From Chrysomallon squamiferum (lineage: Eukaryota; Mollusca; Gastropoda; Neomphalida; Peltospiridae), in NCBI GenBank assembly GCA_012295275.1, contig CM022667.1, positions 18,137,245 to 18,201,244 on the forward strand: a stretch of 64,000 nucleotides of DNA, in the 5' to 3' direction. Positions within the stretch are counted from its first letter, which is position 1, and every line of letters begins with the position of its first letter. The translations under genes and the position numbers were made by a program. Positions 46,247 through 60,420 of the stretch are shown in pieces. Below the pieces are notes generated by a model. It made no database searches. It worked only from the letters and a program-made list of their open reading frames with translations, and was not told the origin of the DNA.

Positions 46247-49200
46247 CTGCAAATATAATCTAATAACACAAGCACAATAATGTATAAAACGTGGTTATTT
46301 GTTAAGTATGTCTCTCTATGAATTCTTCAGGAGCGACATGAACATTTTATTAACAACATCCACAGCAATAAACATTAAGATAATTGAAGAAAAATAAATA
46401 TGCCTTTAACAAGTCAGATACAACTATATATAGTAATTTAATTATATTCTTCAAAACAGCACTGTGGAAATTGAATAACTGATATTGTTAGTATAAGTGG
46501 TGTATAAGATAGATAATTACATCTTGCATTCACTTCAAAACAATGCAGCAGAAAGTGAATAATTCATCTTAACATCAGAGGTGACTTCTACACACAGCTG
46601 CCCTGTACAAAGTTACATCAGATTCCAACTATTCTGGGCTAGTAGACTGCAAGCTGACAAACAGACAGACAGACTGCAGACTTCCTTGTTATCAGATAAT
46701 GTTTTCACAGCTTACTGTTAACATGAGAAATGATGGACAGTTCTTTGAAGAGAAAGCTATTTTGTGTTAGTGCAGGAGTTGGCTATTGTGCTTAAAAGCA
46801 TTTTCAGGTCTTGGATATGTAACAAAAAGTGGCACTCTTCCTTTTATCACTTGTCAAGTAAACACAGCAAAATATTGATAGTATTTTTTTTGAAATCCTT
46901 CTACACATGAAATAAATAAAATAAGATAACTTAACATTTTACTAATACTGGATCCAAAACTAAATTGGCAAATTAGATAAATTATTCAGAATTACTTATT
47001 TTATATAACAAAATAAACTTTAGCTTGATATTTTTGTTTCATTTCAAAAGATCTATAAATTTTGGTTTATTTTAAAACTAATTAAATGCATGAATGTCAT
47101 TTATTTTATAAATAATCAGTTAGACATTTATACCAACCCTCCTAGTCCAGCTAGTACCCAAACTAATTTATCAAGAGCTGGTAATTTGATTTCCTATCAA
47201 TGAAAATGTGTCGTTAAATAAGTATTTCTTTCTTTCAAAACAGAGAAATACACAAATATGTTTCTGTTGGTTGATATATCATTTTTAATAAATTATACAG
47301 AACACACAATACTCACACATATGCTCTCTCTCTCTCTCTCGCACACGCACACAAAACACCCACACCATACACCCATACATACATGCATCCCTGTATCATT
47401 TAATTAAACTCATTTAATTAAATGCATATTAATCTGTTTTTAGATGGAATATTTGAAGACATTTGGTTTGATGTTAATAAAAATACTAAGCTCTACATAC
47501 TTGCTTTCAAGTGCAGCTGAACATGCACAGTGTATAAACAAGACTAAAGGTCATCAAGGATGAAGTAGAAAACAGAGATGATGAAGTCATCTGGCAACAG
47601 AAACACCCATGAAGTTCATCAAACAGTTTGGGTTTTTTCATTTTATTTTCAAAATTCACATCAGTTGGTTAAAAATGAAGAAATGATTTAACGATTTTCT
47701 GAACAGATTTTAACCTACAGCATATATAATGACAATAATATTGGTAAGAACATAGAGATAATGAGTGAGAAAATCTCTGAATAGTCACAATGGGCAACCA
47801 ATATTTTTATTTGGTCTTTTGTTTGCACATTTCTAGATTGAGTAGAAACAACAATAGTTGATCTAGTAAGCAATCACAAACCAAACATCTAGGAATGAGC
47901 TGCAGCCTTTTGGTCATTTCTTTTATCAGTTTTTGGTTGAAAATGTCAAATTTTTTATATAACAGGTAACTCATTCAGGTATCAACCTGTTTAATCAAAA
48001 ACATGAATGTTAAATGTTTCCAAGTTCATTTGTTTTAATTCCATATTAAAACCATTTCTTTTACGTGAAACCAAAATTATTTAATTCAAATATTAGAAAA
48101 AGTTTAAAATTAACCTTTTTTCTGTCAGTGGCATCTGATTTTATATAACATATTAACAGTTTCTTTTCAATTTGTAGCCTATAACAATAATATTATGATT
48201 ATAGTCATAGGGTATTATTTAATGCAATTACATTATTGCCTTAATTTGTTTAATACCTGTAAAGAAACAAAACCAAAGTCTATATTACACCCAAGACAAA
48301 ATAACTTGGAACTTACAATATTTTGTTCTAAACATTCCCTTACTGGAACAGTATGATTTGCCCAAGTTAAGAAAATAATCATAAAATATCTTTGTTCATG
48401 TAATAAAAGTTGGTTTTAACTACTGACTACAAGATAGGATGTGATAAAAACATAAAAATCATCTGACCACAAATGTTTATCTCAACTGCAGACATTTTGA
48501 AAAACAGGAAATTGCTGAGATCATTAAATAGGAATGGCATAAGCTTTTCAGACTGCATGTGATAAATTTACCCATCAGAAGAGTTCAAAAGAAAAACACA
48601 TGGCAAAAAAAGAAAAACACATGGCAATCAAGAAGACTTACAAATACTGTTAGGGTCTCAAAGAATAGGTTGAAATAATAGCTTCCTCCAGAGAGGAAAT
48701 ACCATGAATCAGTCAGTGTTTATCTCATGTCTAAAATTAAATCTGATGTCACACTCCATTTAACATCAGTATAGTGGGTTATAACTTTTTTTTAATAATT
48801 TAGCTGTCATTAAAAACAGAGGAATAACTTGATTACATAACTATTATATTTTGTATTTGTGAGTTTCTAATTTACTTGTATGAAAAGAACTTTTTAACTT
48901 TAAAAGGTATAATTCTGAAATTGCCAGATATTTAAATATTAATAGTAAGAAAATGTATGCTGATTTCTAAAATTAAGACGTTAACATAAAACCTTTAATT
49001 AAAGTTAATAATAAATGCAGTGTTTGAAACAAAGTATTTAGGAGACAAAAAAAAAAAAAAAAAAAAGGAATTCCAAAGGAAAATTGTTTTTTATTCAACT
49101 GAACATAGATTCCTTCCAGATAATAAAAAAGATAGGAAAAAAAGATAATTGGCCAATTTTTGAACTACTATTGTTCATTCCATTCTTTAAATGGATATCT

Positions 49201-49944
49201 CAAATCAAAGAAGAAAACAAAAATATATATATATATATATATCTATACAGAAATTTGTGGAGTAACAATTCCATATGTTTTTAGCATGCTTTCAAACAGG
49301 TGTGTAACCTAAAAACAAAAATAATTAAATCAGCAGTGTGTCCCAATGTTTCTCTACTTGCAGCCAGTGTTTTTGTTCTGGCATCATATCTTTAGGTATA
49401 AATAACCCTATTTATCTGATTACAGCTCGGAGGAGCTGACTGAAATCATCTTTACAAATGAAGAGATAACTGCTGATAGAAAGGAAATAATTCATCTCCT
49501 TCAAAGCGTCATTCAGTGCAAAAATAACAACAACAATAATAAAGACTTTTTTAATTTGATTTTTTAATGTAGTCTTTGCACCAGGCCCAACTTGCTGAAT
49601 AGGGTGCTAATACATTTTATATTAGTTAATAACAACATGAAGCAATCACGTTTAACTGCACCCAGTGACACTTAGAGAGTGAATAGGAGATAACCCCTAT
49701 CACGTCAATTACTGAATGAACTAGTTGTAAGGTGAGATCAAAGCACAGTGTCATGACAGAGATAGGAGGGAAATTACATGACAAATGTGCATAAAGCAGG
49801 CAGTACTGATTTCCTTACTACACAATTCAATATAGCCAGCAGAACATTTATTTTTCTTATTACCACATATGGCAGAGCCATCAGAAAATTACTAGTCTAA
49901 AGTATATGATAAAGCTCCAAAAAAAAATAAAAAATATATATATA

Positions 49945-50660
49945 TATACACAACATAAGCACAGCCTTTACAACATTACTACAGCCTATAGCATACAATA
50001 CACCATCAGAACATTACTACAGCCTAAAGCACACAATACAGCTATCAGAACATTACTACAGCCTATAGCATACAATACACCATCAGAACATTACTACAGC
50101 CTAAAGCACACAATACACCTATTAGAACATTACTACAGCCTATAGTACACAATACAGCTATTAGAACATTTATTTTTCTACTACATACATACAGCCATCA
50201 GAACATTACTACAGCCTAAAGTGTATGTTACAGCTATTAGAACATTACTACAGCCTACTGCATACAATACAGCTATTTGAACATTACTACAGCCTATAGC
50301 GTACAATACATCTATTAGAACTTTACTACAGCCTATAGTATACAATACAGCCATCAGAACATTAATACTGCCTATAGTATATAATACAGCAATTAGAACA
50401 TTACTACAGCCTACAGCATATAATACAGCTATTAGAATATTACTGCAGCTATAGCATATAATACAACTATTACAACACTACTATAGCCTATAGGATACCA
50501 TACAGCTATTAGAACATTTATTTTTCATACCTACAACATAAGTACAGCCATCAGAACATTACTACAGTCTAATGAATACAATACAGTTATTAGAACATTA
50601 CTACAGACTAAAGCATATGGTATAACTATTAAAACATTTATGTTTATTACTGCTGCCTAA
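49945..50660. repeat. Minisatellite of 38-39-base units
   Basis: About 17 copies of ACATTACTACAGCCTATAGC plus ATACAATACAGCTATTAGA, alternating with a CCATCAGA variant. Weaker copies trail on to about 50880. One inserted ACATTTATTTTTC variant recurs roughly every nine units. Confidence 0.95.
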
Positions 50661-51399
50661 AGCATACCAGGATGTTGATTTTCTTACTGTAATATACAAT
50701 ACATACACCAAATATTACTATAGTCTGAAGAACTGAATGCAGCTACCAGATTATTAGTACTTCCTAAAGCATAGAATACAGATACTAAAACATTTATTTC
50801 CTTACTACAGTATACAGTTTAGACATTAGAACATTACTACTACAGTCTAAAAGCATGTGATACAGTACCAGACCATTACTATATCTGAAAATTCAGATTA
50901 TTTAACATAGTTGTGTTATGAGTCTGATAATAGTGAGACTAAAACAGAAACAACGTGCTTAATTGAGCTATTTAAAGATTTAAATCAGTGATGTTAATAA
51001 CAGTTCTTCGTTTGTGATTGAGTATTATACAAAGGTTGTAATGGGTGATTGACTCTTCACAGAGATAAAATAAGAATACAGAGACATTAATCTTACTAAA
51101 GTTACTGCTAAGACATATTTTCATTCATCTTCTTAAAATATATCAGATGAAAAATGGATATTCTAGTGATACGATGATAAATGTGCACAGTCAGACAGTA
51201 AAACTGTTATAGTTTACATGTCTTGGTATTTGGTTTAAACTGCAGGTAAGTGAACAAATATTTCCTTGTTAAAATATGTTTTGATGTTGACACGCTTCAC
51301 TTGACAGATTATTACCAGTCAGCAGTGACAGATGCACAATGAATTATTTTTTCAACAATAGCTACCAATGTGAGCATTTTCAAATTATTTTTGTCAATA

Positions 51400-51510
51400 C
51401 TACTACTACTACTACTTCTACTACTACTATTAATAATAATAATAATAATAATAGTAACAATAATAACAACAACAACCACAGTGATAATAACAGAAATAAT
51501 GATGATAATA
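51400..51510. repeat. (ACT)n/(AAT)n trinucleotide repeat
   Basis: ACT units, then AAT, AAC and mixed trinucleotides. Translations in either direction give Thr/Asn or Ile/Val runs, which are not genes. Confidence 0.93.
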
Positions 51511-52019
51511 ATAATTACCTGGTGCCTGCACATTTATCTCCCTTGAATGATGATCTTTGAGAAAAGAACATGAGAGAGAGATCTGAAAGTGAAAATAAAA
51601 ATAAATAACATTATACATAAATGGAATATTAATAATAATAATGATGTTGCTGGTGGTACTGCTGATGTATAAAATAATATGAAGACCTATAAATCAGATT
51701 TTCAGAGAAAGGATATTTTTATTATTATTATTTTTTTGAACACTTTATAATCATATTCAGGACAGAAGTAGATATTTATTTATCAAATTAAAATGCAGAA
51801 ATAATTTAATTCAGCAATAAACTGTATATTGCTTCCAACATTAAATTCATCACTATTAACAACAGGTCTAGACTTACTGATATACAATTTTATTCAACCA
51901 GTACAAGGAGCAGAATGAAGTTTTTGTCATTATAATTTTCAGCTGGGATATAGAAGTAATATATATAAATGAAGTGTGTTTGGAGCAGAGAGTAATGCTG
52001 TGACATTGTGTACTCTATT

Positions 52020-52150
52020 ACTTGCAGCTACCTGCTGCTTTCAGGAGTCCAGCAATGTTTTTACCAAAAACCCAGAGGTTTGATGAGGTTACCACTGTGA
52101 CAGATCTGAACAACAGAAACCCAGCTAGGAGGCTAATGCTTTAAAACTGT
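52020..52150. other. Less AT-rich island of unknown nature
   Basis: About 130 bases with higher GC than the surroundings. The plus strand is open for some 38 codons after a CTTGCAG acceptor-like site and ends in TAA. It could be an old SINE piece, a conserved non-coding block or an exon. I cannot decide. Confidence 0.3.
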
Positions 52151-54765
52151 GACATTACTAGACTGTGCAGAAATGATTACAAATACAGGTGCATGCAAAT
52201 GATGGCAACCTGAATTTATGAAAGGCAATTGTTAAAAAAAAATAAAAAAGTTGTGAATGAAGAAGTATGAATGGAACATGCCATGCACCAGTGACAGCCG
52301 TCTGAGAAACTTTGTCAATGAACAGAGGCTTGGTGAATGATCACACTGCGTGTTTGTTGTGGCTCACAATAGACCAACAGCTTCTGTAGGTAATAATAAC
52401 AACATGTAATAAACACAAAGTCAACCTTCCATGAGAAATATATTCTGTCAGCCAATCCCAAAAGACGACATCATCACTAATAACATGTAATATTTTTTTC
52501 TGGAAATAAATTTTACAAATATTTCCAAGTTCTTAAAAAGGATTCTGTCCTGCCCATATAAAATGAAAATAAAAAACAAATATTATCTATGGAGATAATA
52601 GCTCCATGTTTGTGGTAGTTGGGATATTGTGATACTAATAGCTGTCTCTGTCTACCACATTTCAATATGGAGCAGCAAGGCAGTAAAGGCTTTAACTTAC
52701 TTAGATTTATATTAATTTAAATTATCATTTTCTGTGTAACTTTATTACTTACGTGACTGTTGAATTGAGCTTTATTTTTTCTGAAGTATATTTAAACATA
52801 TTTTTTTTCATTTAAAATTATTTACTAAGTTGTCAGTAAACAAATATTTCTTTATTTTAAACTATTTATTAAACTTTTTTAAACACATAATCCTTTATTT
52901 GAAAATATTCACCAAAATCTAAATAATTAAATATTTACCTGAATGTTTGACATCAAATATAAACTCACTGCTACACAGAGAGAAAATATTTAATCTCACA
53001 CATATCTAACACTGCAGTATGAACTGTGAACAAACACATATTCGATGCAACTCCCAAAGTGACATTTTACACAAGAAAGGAGATTAAATGGCATGCAGTT
53101 GGTTTTGTTTAGATGTTAGGCTGCTGGGAAAACTCTTAATCTAAGGTTAAGTAGTTTTATTCAGAGTTACATATTCTCTGCCATCTTTAAAACAGGTTGA
53201 ACATATGTATGTGGTCTTAATATTTTTAGACATGTTTAAATGATATTATATAAATTAATGCAGTTAAAATAATTATTATTTGATAAATAAGTTTGAATTT
53301 TAAGTTTCATTCATAAAAAATATTATAATCTAGCTTTAAAAATAATAACAAAAATAATAATAAAATTCTTAAATTATATTATTGAAAAAAAAGAAAGTGA
53401 CAGTAAAACTTTAGTTTTAAACAGCAATTCAACAAGTGTTTATCATACTGAGCCATATAATAGTTAGTTAACTGCAGTCTCAGTGAAATCAAGTGGATAA
53501 ACATTAAGTTATTATTTTGAATACAAAGTGGCTATATAAACCATAACCACCATGTTACTGACAATATAATTATATGCTTGTTTATTTTTAATTATATTTT
53601 TAAATATAGCTTTGTCATTATGACTGGTGTGAACACTGACCAAGAAGTAGTGTTAAGGAAAGTGGTACCAGTATTAAAGTGAATGTCCCCAAGATGATGT
53701 ATTCAGTAAAATCTGTAAAGTGACAGTGTTCTCATGGAGACATGCTGTCATAAATTTTCTACTCCGGCTAAAATAAGCAGTAGGTAAGACAACTAATAAT
53801 GTGTAATGTTCTTGTAAATAGTCCTTTACACTGTGTAGTCTCCATACCACACTTTAAATCATTCTTCACCACAAGGTGTCTTTTTTGTTTGTTATTTTTT
53901 GTCAGATATATTGGTGTTAGTGTGTGTTCTGAGTGTATGTTTTAGTATGAATGAATATATGTGTATGTATGTATATATGTATGAGTGCATGTGTCTGAAT
54001 ACAGAAATCATTTAAACAATAAATAGGATAAGACTATTAATTTGTATTTTGTATACAAAAATAAATATTTAACATGAAGCATTAAAATGAAAAATGAATG
54101 GTTATCAGGTTAAAAATTGTATTAAGATTACTTCTTTTTTATATAAATGCACTGAAATTATGACATCATTATTTTATTATGTAAACTATTCTGACTGATT
54201 AGCGGTTAAAGTATTTATATATAAAATGTTCTGTATCAAGCAAGTGTATATCAGTGTCAATGCAATATATACACACTCCTTTAAACTAACATACTTTACA
54301 GTGAAAAAGAAAACAAATGAATAAAAATATATTTTAACAAGTATTAAAGGAAAATAAAAAAGAATGTTTTTAACAACTTGTTTTTATAGTATTTATTTCA
54401 CTGATTTTTTTTTAATTTAAGCATTAATGGTAACTTAAACAATTTTGTTTGTGTGTGTGTTTGTGTGAAATCTAATCTGCATTCCAAGTTAATTTAATTA
54501 TTTTTGACAAGTTATTTTTGGTGTATTTTCTTTTTATATTTTACACTTTTCAGTATAACTCTTTTGACTGGTGTTAATTGATTTTTTATTTTATTCAAAT
54601 TTTATTTCTTTTTGATGGGAAGTTGAGAAAGGAAAGTGTTGGGAAGTCTGATACCAATAAAAACAACAGTATAAAATCAGATTAGAAAATAATAAACATT
54701 ATAAAAAATATGACAAATCTACAAAACATACCTATGTAAAACACCATCATTAAGCATTAAAAAAG

Positions 54766-54767
<2 letters not shown>

Positions 54768-54820
<53 letters not shown>

Positions 54821-54845
54821 TAATAATAGTAATAATAAAATATAA
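54768..54845. repeat. (AAAT)n(AAT)n microsatellite
   Basis: AAAT units followed by a long AAT run with GAT and AGT interruptions. Confidence 0.95.
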
Positions 54846-54989
54846 TTAAAAATAAAATAAAAATAAAACAGATGCATTTTTTAAGTTATGTATCATATGT
54901 CAAAGATTTTACAAATTCAGTTTCAGACAAAATACTTATTCTAAAGAAGGAAACAAAAAGAAAGAAAGATAGTAAGAAAAGAAAAGAAA

Positions 54990-55385
54990 GAATAAACGAC
55001 TGTTTCGAGTGCTAAAAGACGTGTACACTGTGATGATCTCTTGATAATAAAATATGAATGAGAAGTAACCACTTATGTCTATGGTGTCGGTTTCATGGAG
55101 ACAGACAACACTTGGGGAACTAAAGAGTTCAGGCAGGGTGATAAAGAGCAACAATTGATTATCTGTTCCCACTGCAGTGTGTGATTGATGTTGCCTTTTG
55201 ATGGCGAGATTCACCTGCAGACGAGTTTATCTTTGACTTCGCTACTCAGCTAACAGATCGCGCATACGTTTGATGACTCACGTATCACGTCTTAACCTTT
55301 TTTCTTTCTTTTTTTAAAAAGAGTTCCGATGATGCGAGTGACACTGGATTTGCTAAGATGAAACTTCCTGTCTTTTGACTTCAAG
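54990..55385 (-). promoter_or_regulatory. CpG-rich pocket, candidate promoter / 5' UTR region
   Basis: About fourteen CpGs occur in under 400 bases, while neighbouring kilobases have very few. On the minus strand, TGAGTCA (AP-1 consensus, 55274-55280) is followed by ACGTATGCGCGATC and then a donor-like CTGCAG|GTGAAT at about 55215, as expected for a non-coding first exon. It lies on the correct side for the ADAMTS gene, 20 kb upstream of the first exon seen. The only ATG there (M-R-D-L-L-A-E-stop) is a short frame. This is inference from composition. Confidence 0.35.
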
Positions 55386-56487
55386 GTTTCATGTTATAAC
55401 AGGTTATCTATCATTGATGAATATATAAATAAATACAATACAAACACATGCTGACATTGACATGCATTTTTTAACAACAAACGATGTAGGCTTGTATAAA
55501 AACACAGTAACAATTAAACTTGTTTGTAAAATATTCGTTATAATTATTGTCGTAAGCAAAACAGAAAACGTTTCAGAAGTTAATATTTTGTAAATTATTC
55601 ATCATAATTGTCATAAAAAAAGTCTGAAAACGTTGTAGTGATTAATTACACTTATTTTGTAAAATATTCATTACTCTGTCATAAGAAAACGTGCGAAAAG
55701 GTAATGATTAATTCCATCTATTTTGTAAAATATTCTAAGAAAAAAAGATGTAAATTAGTCCATTTATTTCATTACTATTTCTTTTCCATATGAGGAAAAT
55801 ATAATAATCAGTTTATATAATCTCTGAAATATATTTTATTATCTTTATAATAATTTTTTATTGTAAACATCTTTTTAGCTGCTGTTTTGTTTTAATTTGA
55901 TTAATTGATTGATTAAATAAAAATGTGAATTTTTTTTCTTCTTCTTAAAAGTTCATTGCTTTCCATATGATCAGACATAAAAGTTTTTTCTTTAGTTTAA
56001 TAGTTTCCACTTCTTCAGATCAGTGGTAAACAATTTTCAATATTAAAAACTTATTTTTCCCATGATAATTTGGTTACTATAAGAGGATTCTATGGTGCCT
56101 GTAGAAGGAAGAGGTCATTACAAATTGTATTTAGTGAATTGTCAGATGAAAAATTCTCAGATGACATGCAGATGTGATTTAGCTCACACTCTGGGGAAAT
56201 TGCCTTTAATAGAAGCAGGTTAGGCCCAAAACATCTCAGGGTTTGTTAAAAACTGGACTCATTTCACAAACACCTGACCCAGATTGCTGGGTGCATTGTG
56301 CCTCTAAACCAATTGTAAACAAATGTTTAATTTGGGGTGTGTGTTTGACAACATTAAGTTTATTGGAAATATAAATTAAGAACAAGCATAAATATGGAAG
56401 TGTAATCAACAGAAACAAAGTGAGTTTAATTTTAATTTATAGTAATAAAACCAGCTTGATTTTTCTTCTTTTGATTATTATTATTAT

Positions 56488-56489
<2 letters not shown>

Positions 56490-56527
<38 letters not shown>
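56490..56527. repeat. Poly(T) tract
   Basis: About 38 consecutive T residues after TTA repeats. On the minus strand this is a poly(A) run, possibly the tail of a retroposed sequence, though no body was recognised. Confidence 0.9.
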
Positions 56528-56529
<2 letters not shown>

Positions 56530-57904
56530 TCAGCTAAAAAGAGAAAAAATATTTGAAAGTAAATAAATACACCAACATTTGCAAAGAACATTTAAAACAA
56601 AAACATATCTTAATATTCAAAATTTAATATTTATCACTAAAGAAAAAAGAAAAGATTTTTTAAAATTATTATTTAAAATTATACTTAAAAATATTGTGAA
56701 CATTTAGCATAATGTATGAAGTTAAGAAGAGCACAGAGACAATGAGATAGGAAACCTGCTTCCAAACAACATTTAATCCAAGTGATCCATAACAAAATAT
56801 TACATTTGAAACGGGTGTAAAACTCATGTAATTTTTGTTAATAACTTATTTAGATCTGTTTAGGAAATACCTGCATGAATAAAAGGTGTTTTAATGTTTT
56901 GTTTTCAATATTTTTATGTTAATATTTGTTTAAATAAAGCAAAATATCAACAGTGCAATATTTGCTAGATTAGCAAGAACTTTTATTTATAGTCACACAG
57001 TTTTAACTCATTGATTATAATTACACAATTAATTTATATATGTTAAAGGAAATACATATTATCAGGAAATAAGTATAATTGGTTAGAAGATAACAGTGAA
57101 ACTGAATGGACTTTTGGACTCAAATTTGTTCAGTTTCAGAACTCCAGCTTTCACACCAAAATTAAGTGTTCCCCATTTGTGGCACTGTTGTTGCCTGCAC
57201 TGTCCTATTAACATCTTGACTCCCCCATGAACTTATCCATCAATTGCAATCAGGGGAATAGTTACATGCACCCATTGTAATGCCAGTTTCCTTTATACAT
57301 ATATTCTGATATTTTCAGGAATTATACATATTTCTGTAACACGTGCACAAAACAGATTATGAGATTATTACACCAGAAAATGGACAGTTCTTTTTCAATT
57401 TTTAGCAGTGTGTCTTCTGTACACACCTTTCCTTAGATAGAATAAAAATAGGATGTGATTCTATCATGAATCTCTGAATGTTTAGTCAGAATATTTTTTA
57501 AAAGAGCTGAAGTTTCTTTTTCACTGAAAGAGCAATGACTACTTGTATTTTGTTATATTATTTTTAGTCATAACAAATTTCACATGAAAACCATATGTTT
57601 TTTGTTACACTGTTGTATCTGCAAGTCAGCTTGCTGGCATTTCCCAGCCAAAACAAAACTATAATAGCACATTTTATTTATATTATGTGGTTTATGTTGA
57701 AACAGACCTGTAACACCATATAATTTTGATCACATAATTCTGATTATAGTGCATGTGCACACAATCCAATATGAACATGTGTGTATGTGTGTGCATTTGG
57801 ATGTACGTTAGTGTTATTTGTGTATCTGCATGTATATATATATCTTCATTTGGTATGTTGCTCATATGTATATATTATATTACACATAATAATTATAACA
57901 TCCA

Positions 57905-57985
57905 CTGATGGTTAATAACTAAATAATGTCATACTACTTGTAGCTTCTGACAGACAATTAATTATTTGGTACACAGTAATACAAA
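57905..57985 (+). repeat. Dispersed repeat, copy 1
   Basis: Shares ACTGATGGTTAATAACTAAA and ATTAATTATTTGGTACACAG with the copy at 61372-61450, in the same orientation. Confidence 0.7.
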
Positions 57986-59879
57986 AAAAAGTTAAACATT
58001 TAATCTTATGTTTGTTCAATAAACATCAGCTACCATCCCGCTCAGCAGGTCTGCAATCACTGACTACACTCTATCATGCATACAACCTTTTTAATCTAAT
58101 AATTTCTAATCTGCAGAATGAACTCAGCGTAATTTATTATCTTCAAGTGTCATTTAAGATGCACTTGGCTCTTGATTTAAGAACGTTTTTTACCTTTCTC
58201 TCATCTGTTTTACAATAAACCAATGCAAATAAAAAATTAAAAAAGTAATAGGATGTTTGATTATTATTTTAGGTTTTACTGATATTTTCTCTTACATAAA
58301 CAAAGATTTTATGATAGAAAATAAAACAAAACAACAACACCTGAAACACCTTTTATTTATGTAGTCTAAACAGACCTAAACAAGTTATTAATAAAAGTAA
58401 CTAAGTTGCACCAGTGATTTTTATACCTCTGTTCCCCTTTTTGTAATGTTAAGATATTATTTTAAAATAATACAGCTTTAACTGATTATTACTAAGTTAG
58501 GTAATTTTACCAATATTTTTTTTTTTATCGCCTTTGGTATGCACAACAAATATTTCTTTTTAATATACAGTTGCCAATATTTTGTATATGAATACAATCA
58601 GATAATTTTGTAATTTTTATTAATGTTGTTTATTTATTTTTAATTTTTTAAAGACCAATATATTAACAATATCAGAAGGAACACTACACTTGACAATATA
58701 TTTCAGGAAGCATAACTTTGTGTGTGTATTATACACACACACATTCTGAGCTAAACTACCAGTATAATCATATATTTCACATAAATATTTCTTCATGGTT
58801 AAAACTATTAACACTTATTTTTATTTTATTTTATTTATTTTTTTGAGATTATATTTCAGAAAAATGGAAAATTCATTATCTTTTTAAAAACATTATTTTA
58901 AAAATGTCTGAACTCATAATTTATACAAGTAATACTGACACATGGTGGAAAAATGACATTATTTTTATTTCTCTATGGTAATATCTTTCTGTTTACAAAC
59001 AGAAATTTGTGGCTTAGTGCTGGAGGCTGGAAACAATTGGTAAACACATTACAGAGAGATATCCTGTAGAAAATGCTAGGGGGTCACTACTAGGAGGATA
59101 AGGGTCAGTGCAAACATTTGTATTGAGTTATGAATTGCAAATGTTCAACATACAGAACAAACATCTTGAGATAAGTCACTAGGTCAACTCAGTCTGGATG
59201 TCCAGATTGGGAGAATTGATATAAGAACTATTTTGAAGGACAGATTGGGAAAATTAACATAAAGATCCATCTAGTTTTAAGTATGTTTTAATTATTAACA
59301 ATGAGCTCATTTGTTTTCCTCTAAACATAATTTTTCATCAGACACAATAGTAGTTAATGTTTAAAATAGCTAGTGGCTGAATTTGTTACTAAATTGTTAC
59401 TAATGTAGTACAGATATTGTTATGTAAATGAAACTGATTCACTATTAAAACAGGTCATATAATGAAAATTCTTTAAATAGTAAATTGTTATTAAGTGTTG
59501 TTGTAATTACAGAAGCTGAAGCTATTAAGAAATGCTTGAAACACATTACATGTCCTGATCAATTTTGAGTGTTGTATCTCCTATCCTAACCATCCTCCAT
59601 TATAACAACCAAAAAATTGTTGTTTTTAGATTTTCCTCTTTATTAACCTGTCTGCTGAATGATAAAGAGGTTACAGCAGGTGTCCTCTTGGAATTCAGTA
59701 TGGAAAGGAAAAGATATAAATTAGATCTGATAGTTAATAATGTTCAGTTTTAATCTCTTAATTTCTAGTCTGGTTAAGAAGCTTTACTTTGAACATTAAT
59801 TAAAGGCTTACACAAGGACATTAATCTATAATATATATTTCCTTCATAGAAGACTGATTCAGAAGTTTATATCTGCAGG

Positions 59880-60420
59880 TTCTTGATGTATGTTATAGGT
59901 CCTTTCTTTACAGGTGGGTCTTTGATGTGCAGTATAGGTTCTTAGAGAACAACTGTAGACATTTGATACACAATATAGACCTTTTTATACAACTATGGTA
60001 TACAACATAGGTCTGTAGCATACAACTGTAGAATATAGGTCCTTAGTGTACAACTATAAATCTTTGGTTTTACAGTTATAGGTGCTAAGTGTACAACTGT
60101 AGATCTTTAGTGTATAATCATTAGTGTATAGCACTAGGTCTTTGGCGTACAATTAAAGGTTTTTAGTGTATAACTGTAGATCTTTTGTTTATAATTATAT
60201 GTCCTTACTCTGTCTTTGATGGTGTTCAATTACAGGTCCTTGGCAGAATTTTGGTGCATTTTTATAGCTCCTTTGTGTACAACTGTAGATCTTTAGGGAA
60301 CAATTACTTAAAGGTCCTTTGTGTATAACTGTAGATATTTGGTATACAATTAAACGTCCTTAGTGTACAACTGTAGGTCTTGTGTGTACAATTATAAGTC
60401 CTGCGAGTTAGCTCAAAGAA
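59880..60420. repeat. Minisatellite of ~40-base units
   Basis: Roughly twelve degenerate copies built from AGGTCCTTAGTGTACAACT and GTAGATCTTTAGTGTACAAT. The two halves are themselves related, so the basic period is about 20. Confidence 0.88.

Larger units (their letters stand above)
45329..54989. other. Non-coding stretch with minisatellites
   Basis: No gene is established. It contains a possible but unproven exon at 45930-46250, a TC run at 47322-47340, a large 38-39-base minisatellite at 49945-50660, trinucleotide repeats at 51400-51510, a less AT-rich island near 52020-52150 and AAT repeats at 54768-54845. Confidence 0.6.

Noticed and set aside
54936-55214. 92-codon minus-strand frame in the CpG-rich pocket
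   Set aside because: It starts at a non-ATG codon that overlaps the donor-like GTGAAT and reads into low-complexity Phe/Leu/Ser; a non-coding exon is more plausible.
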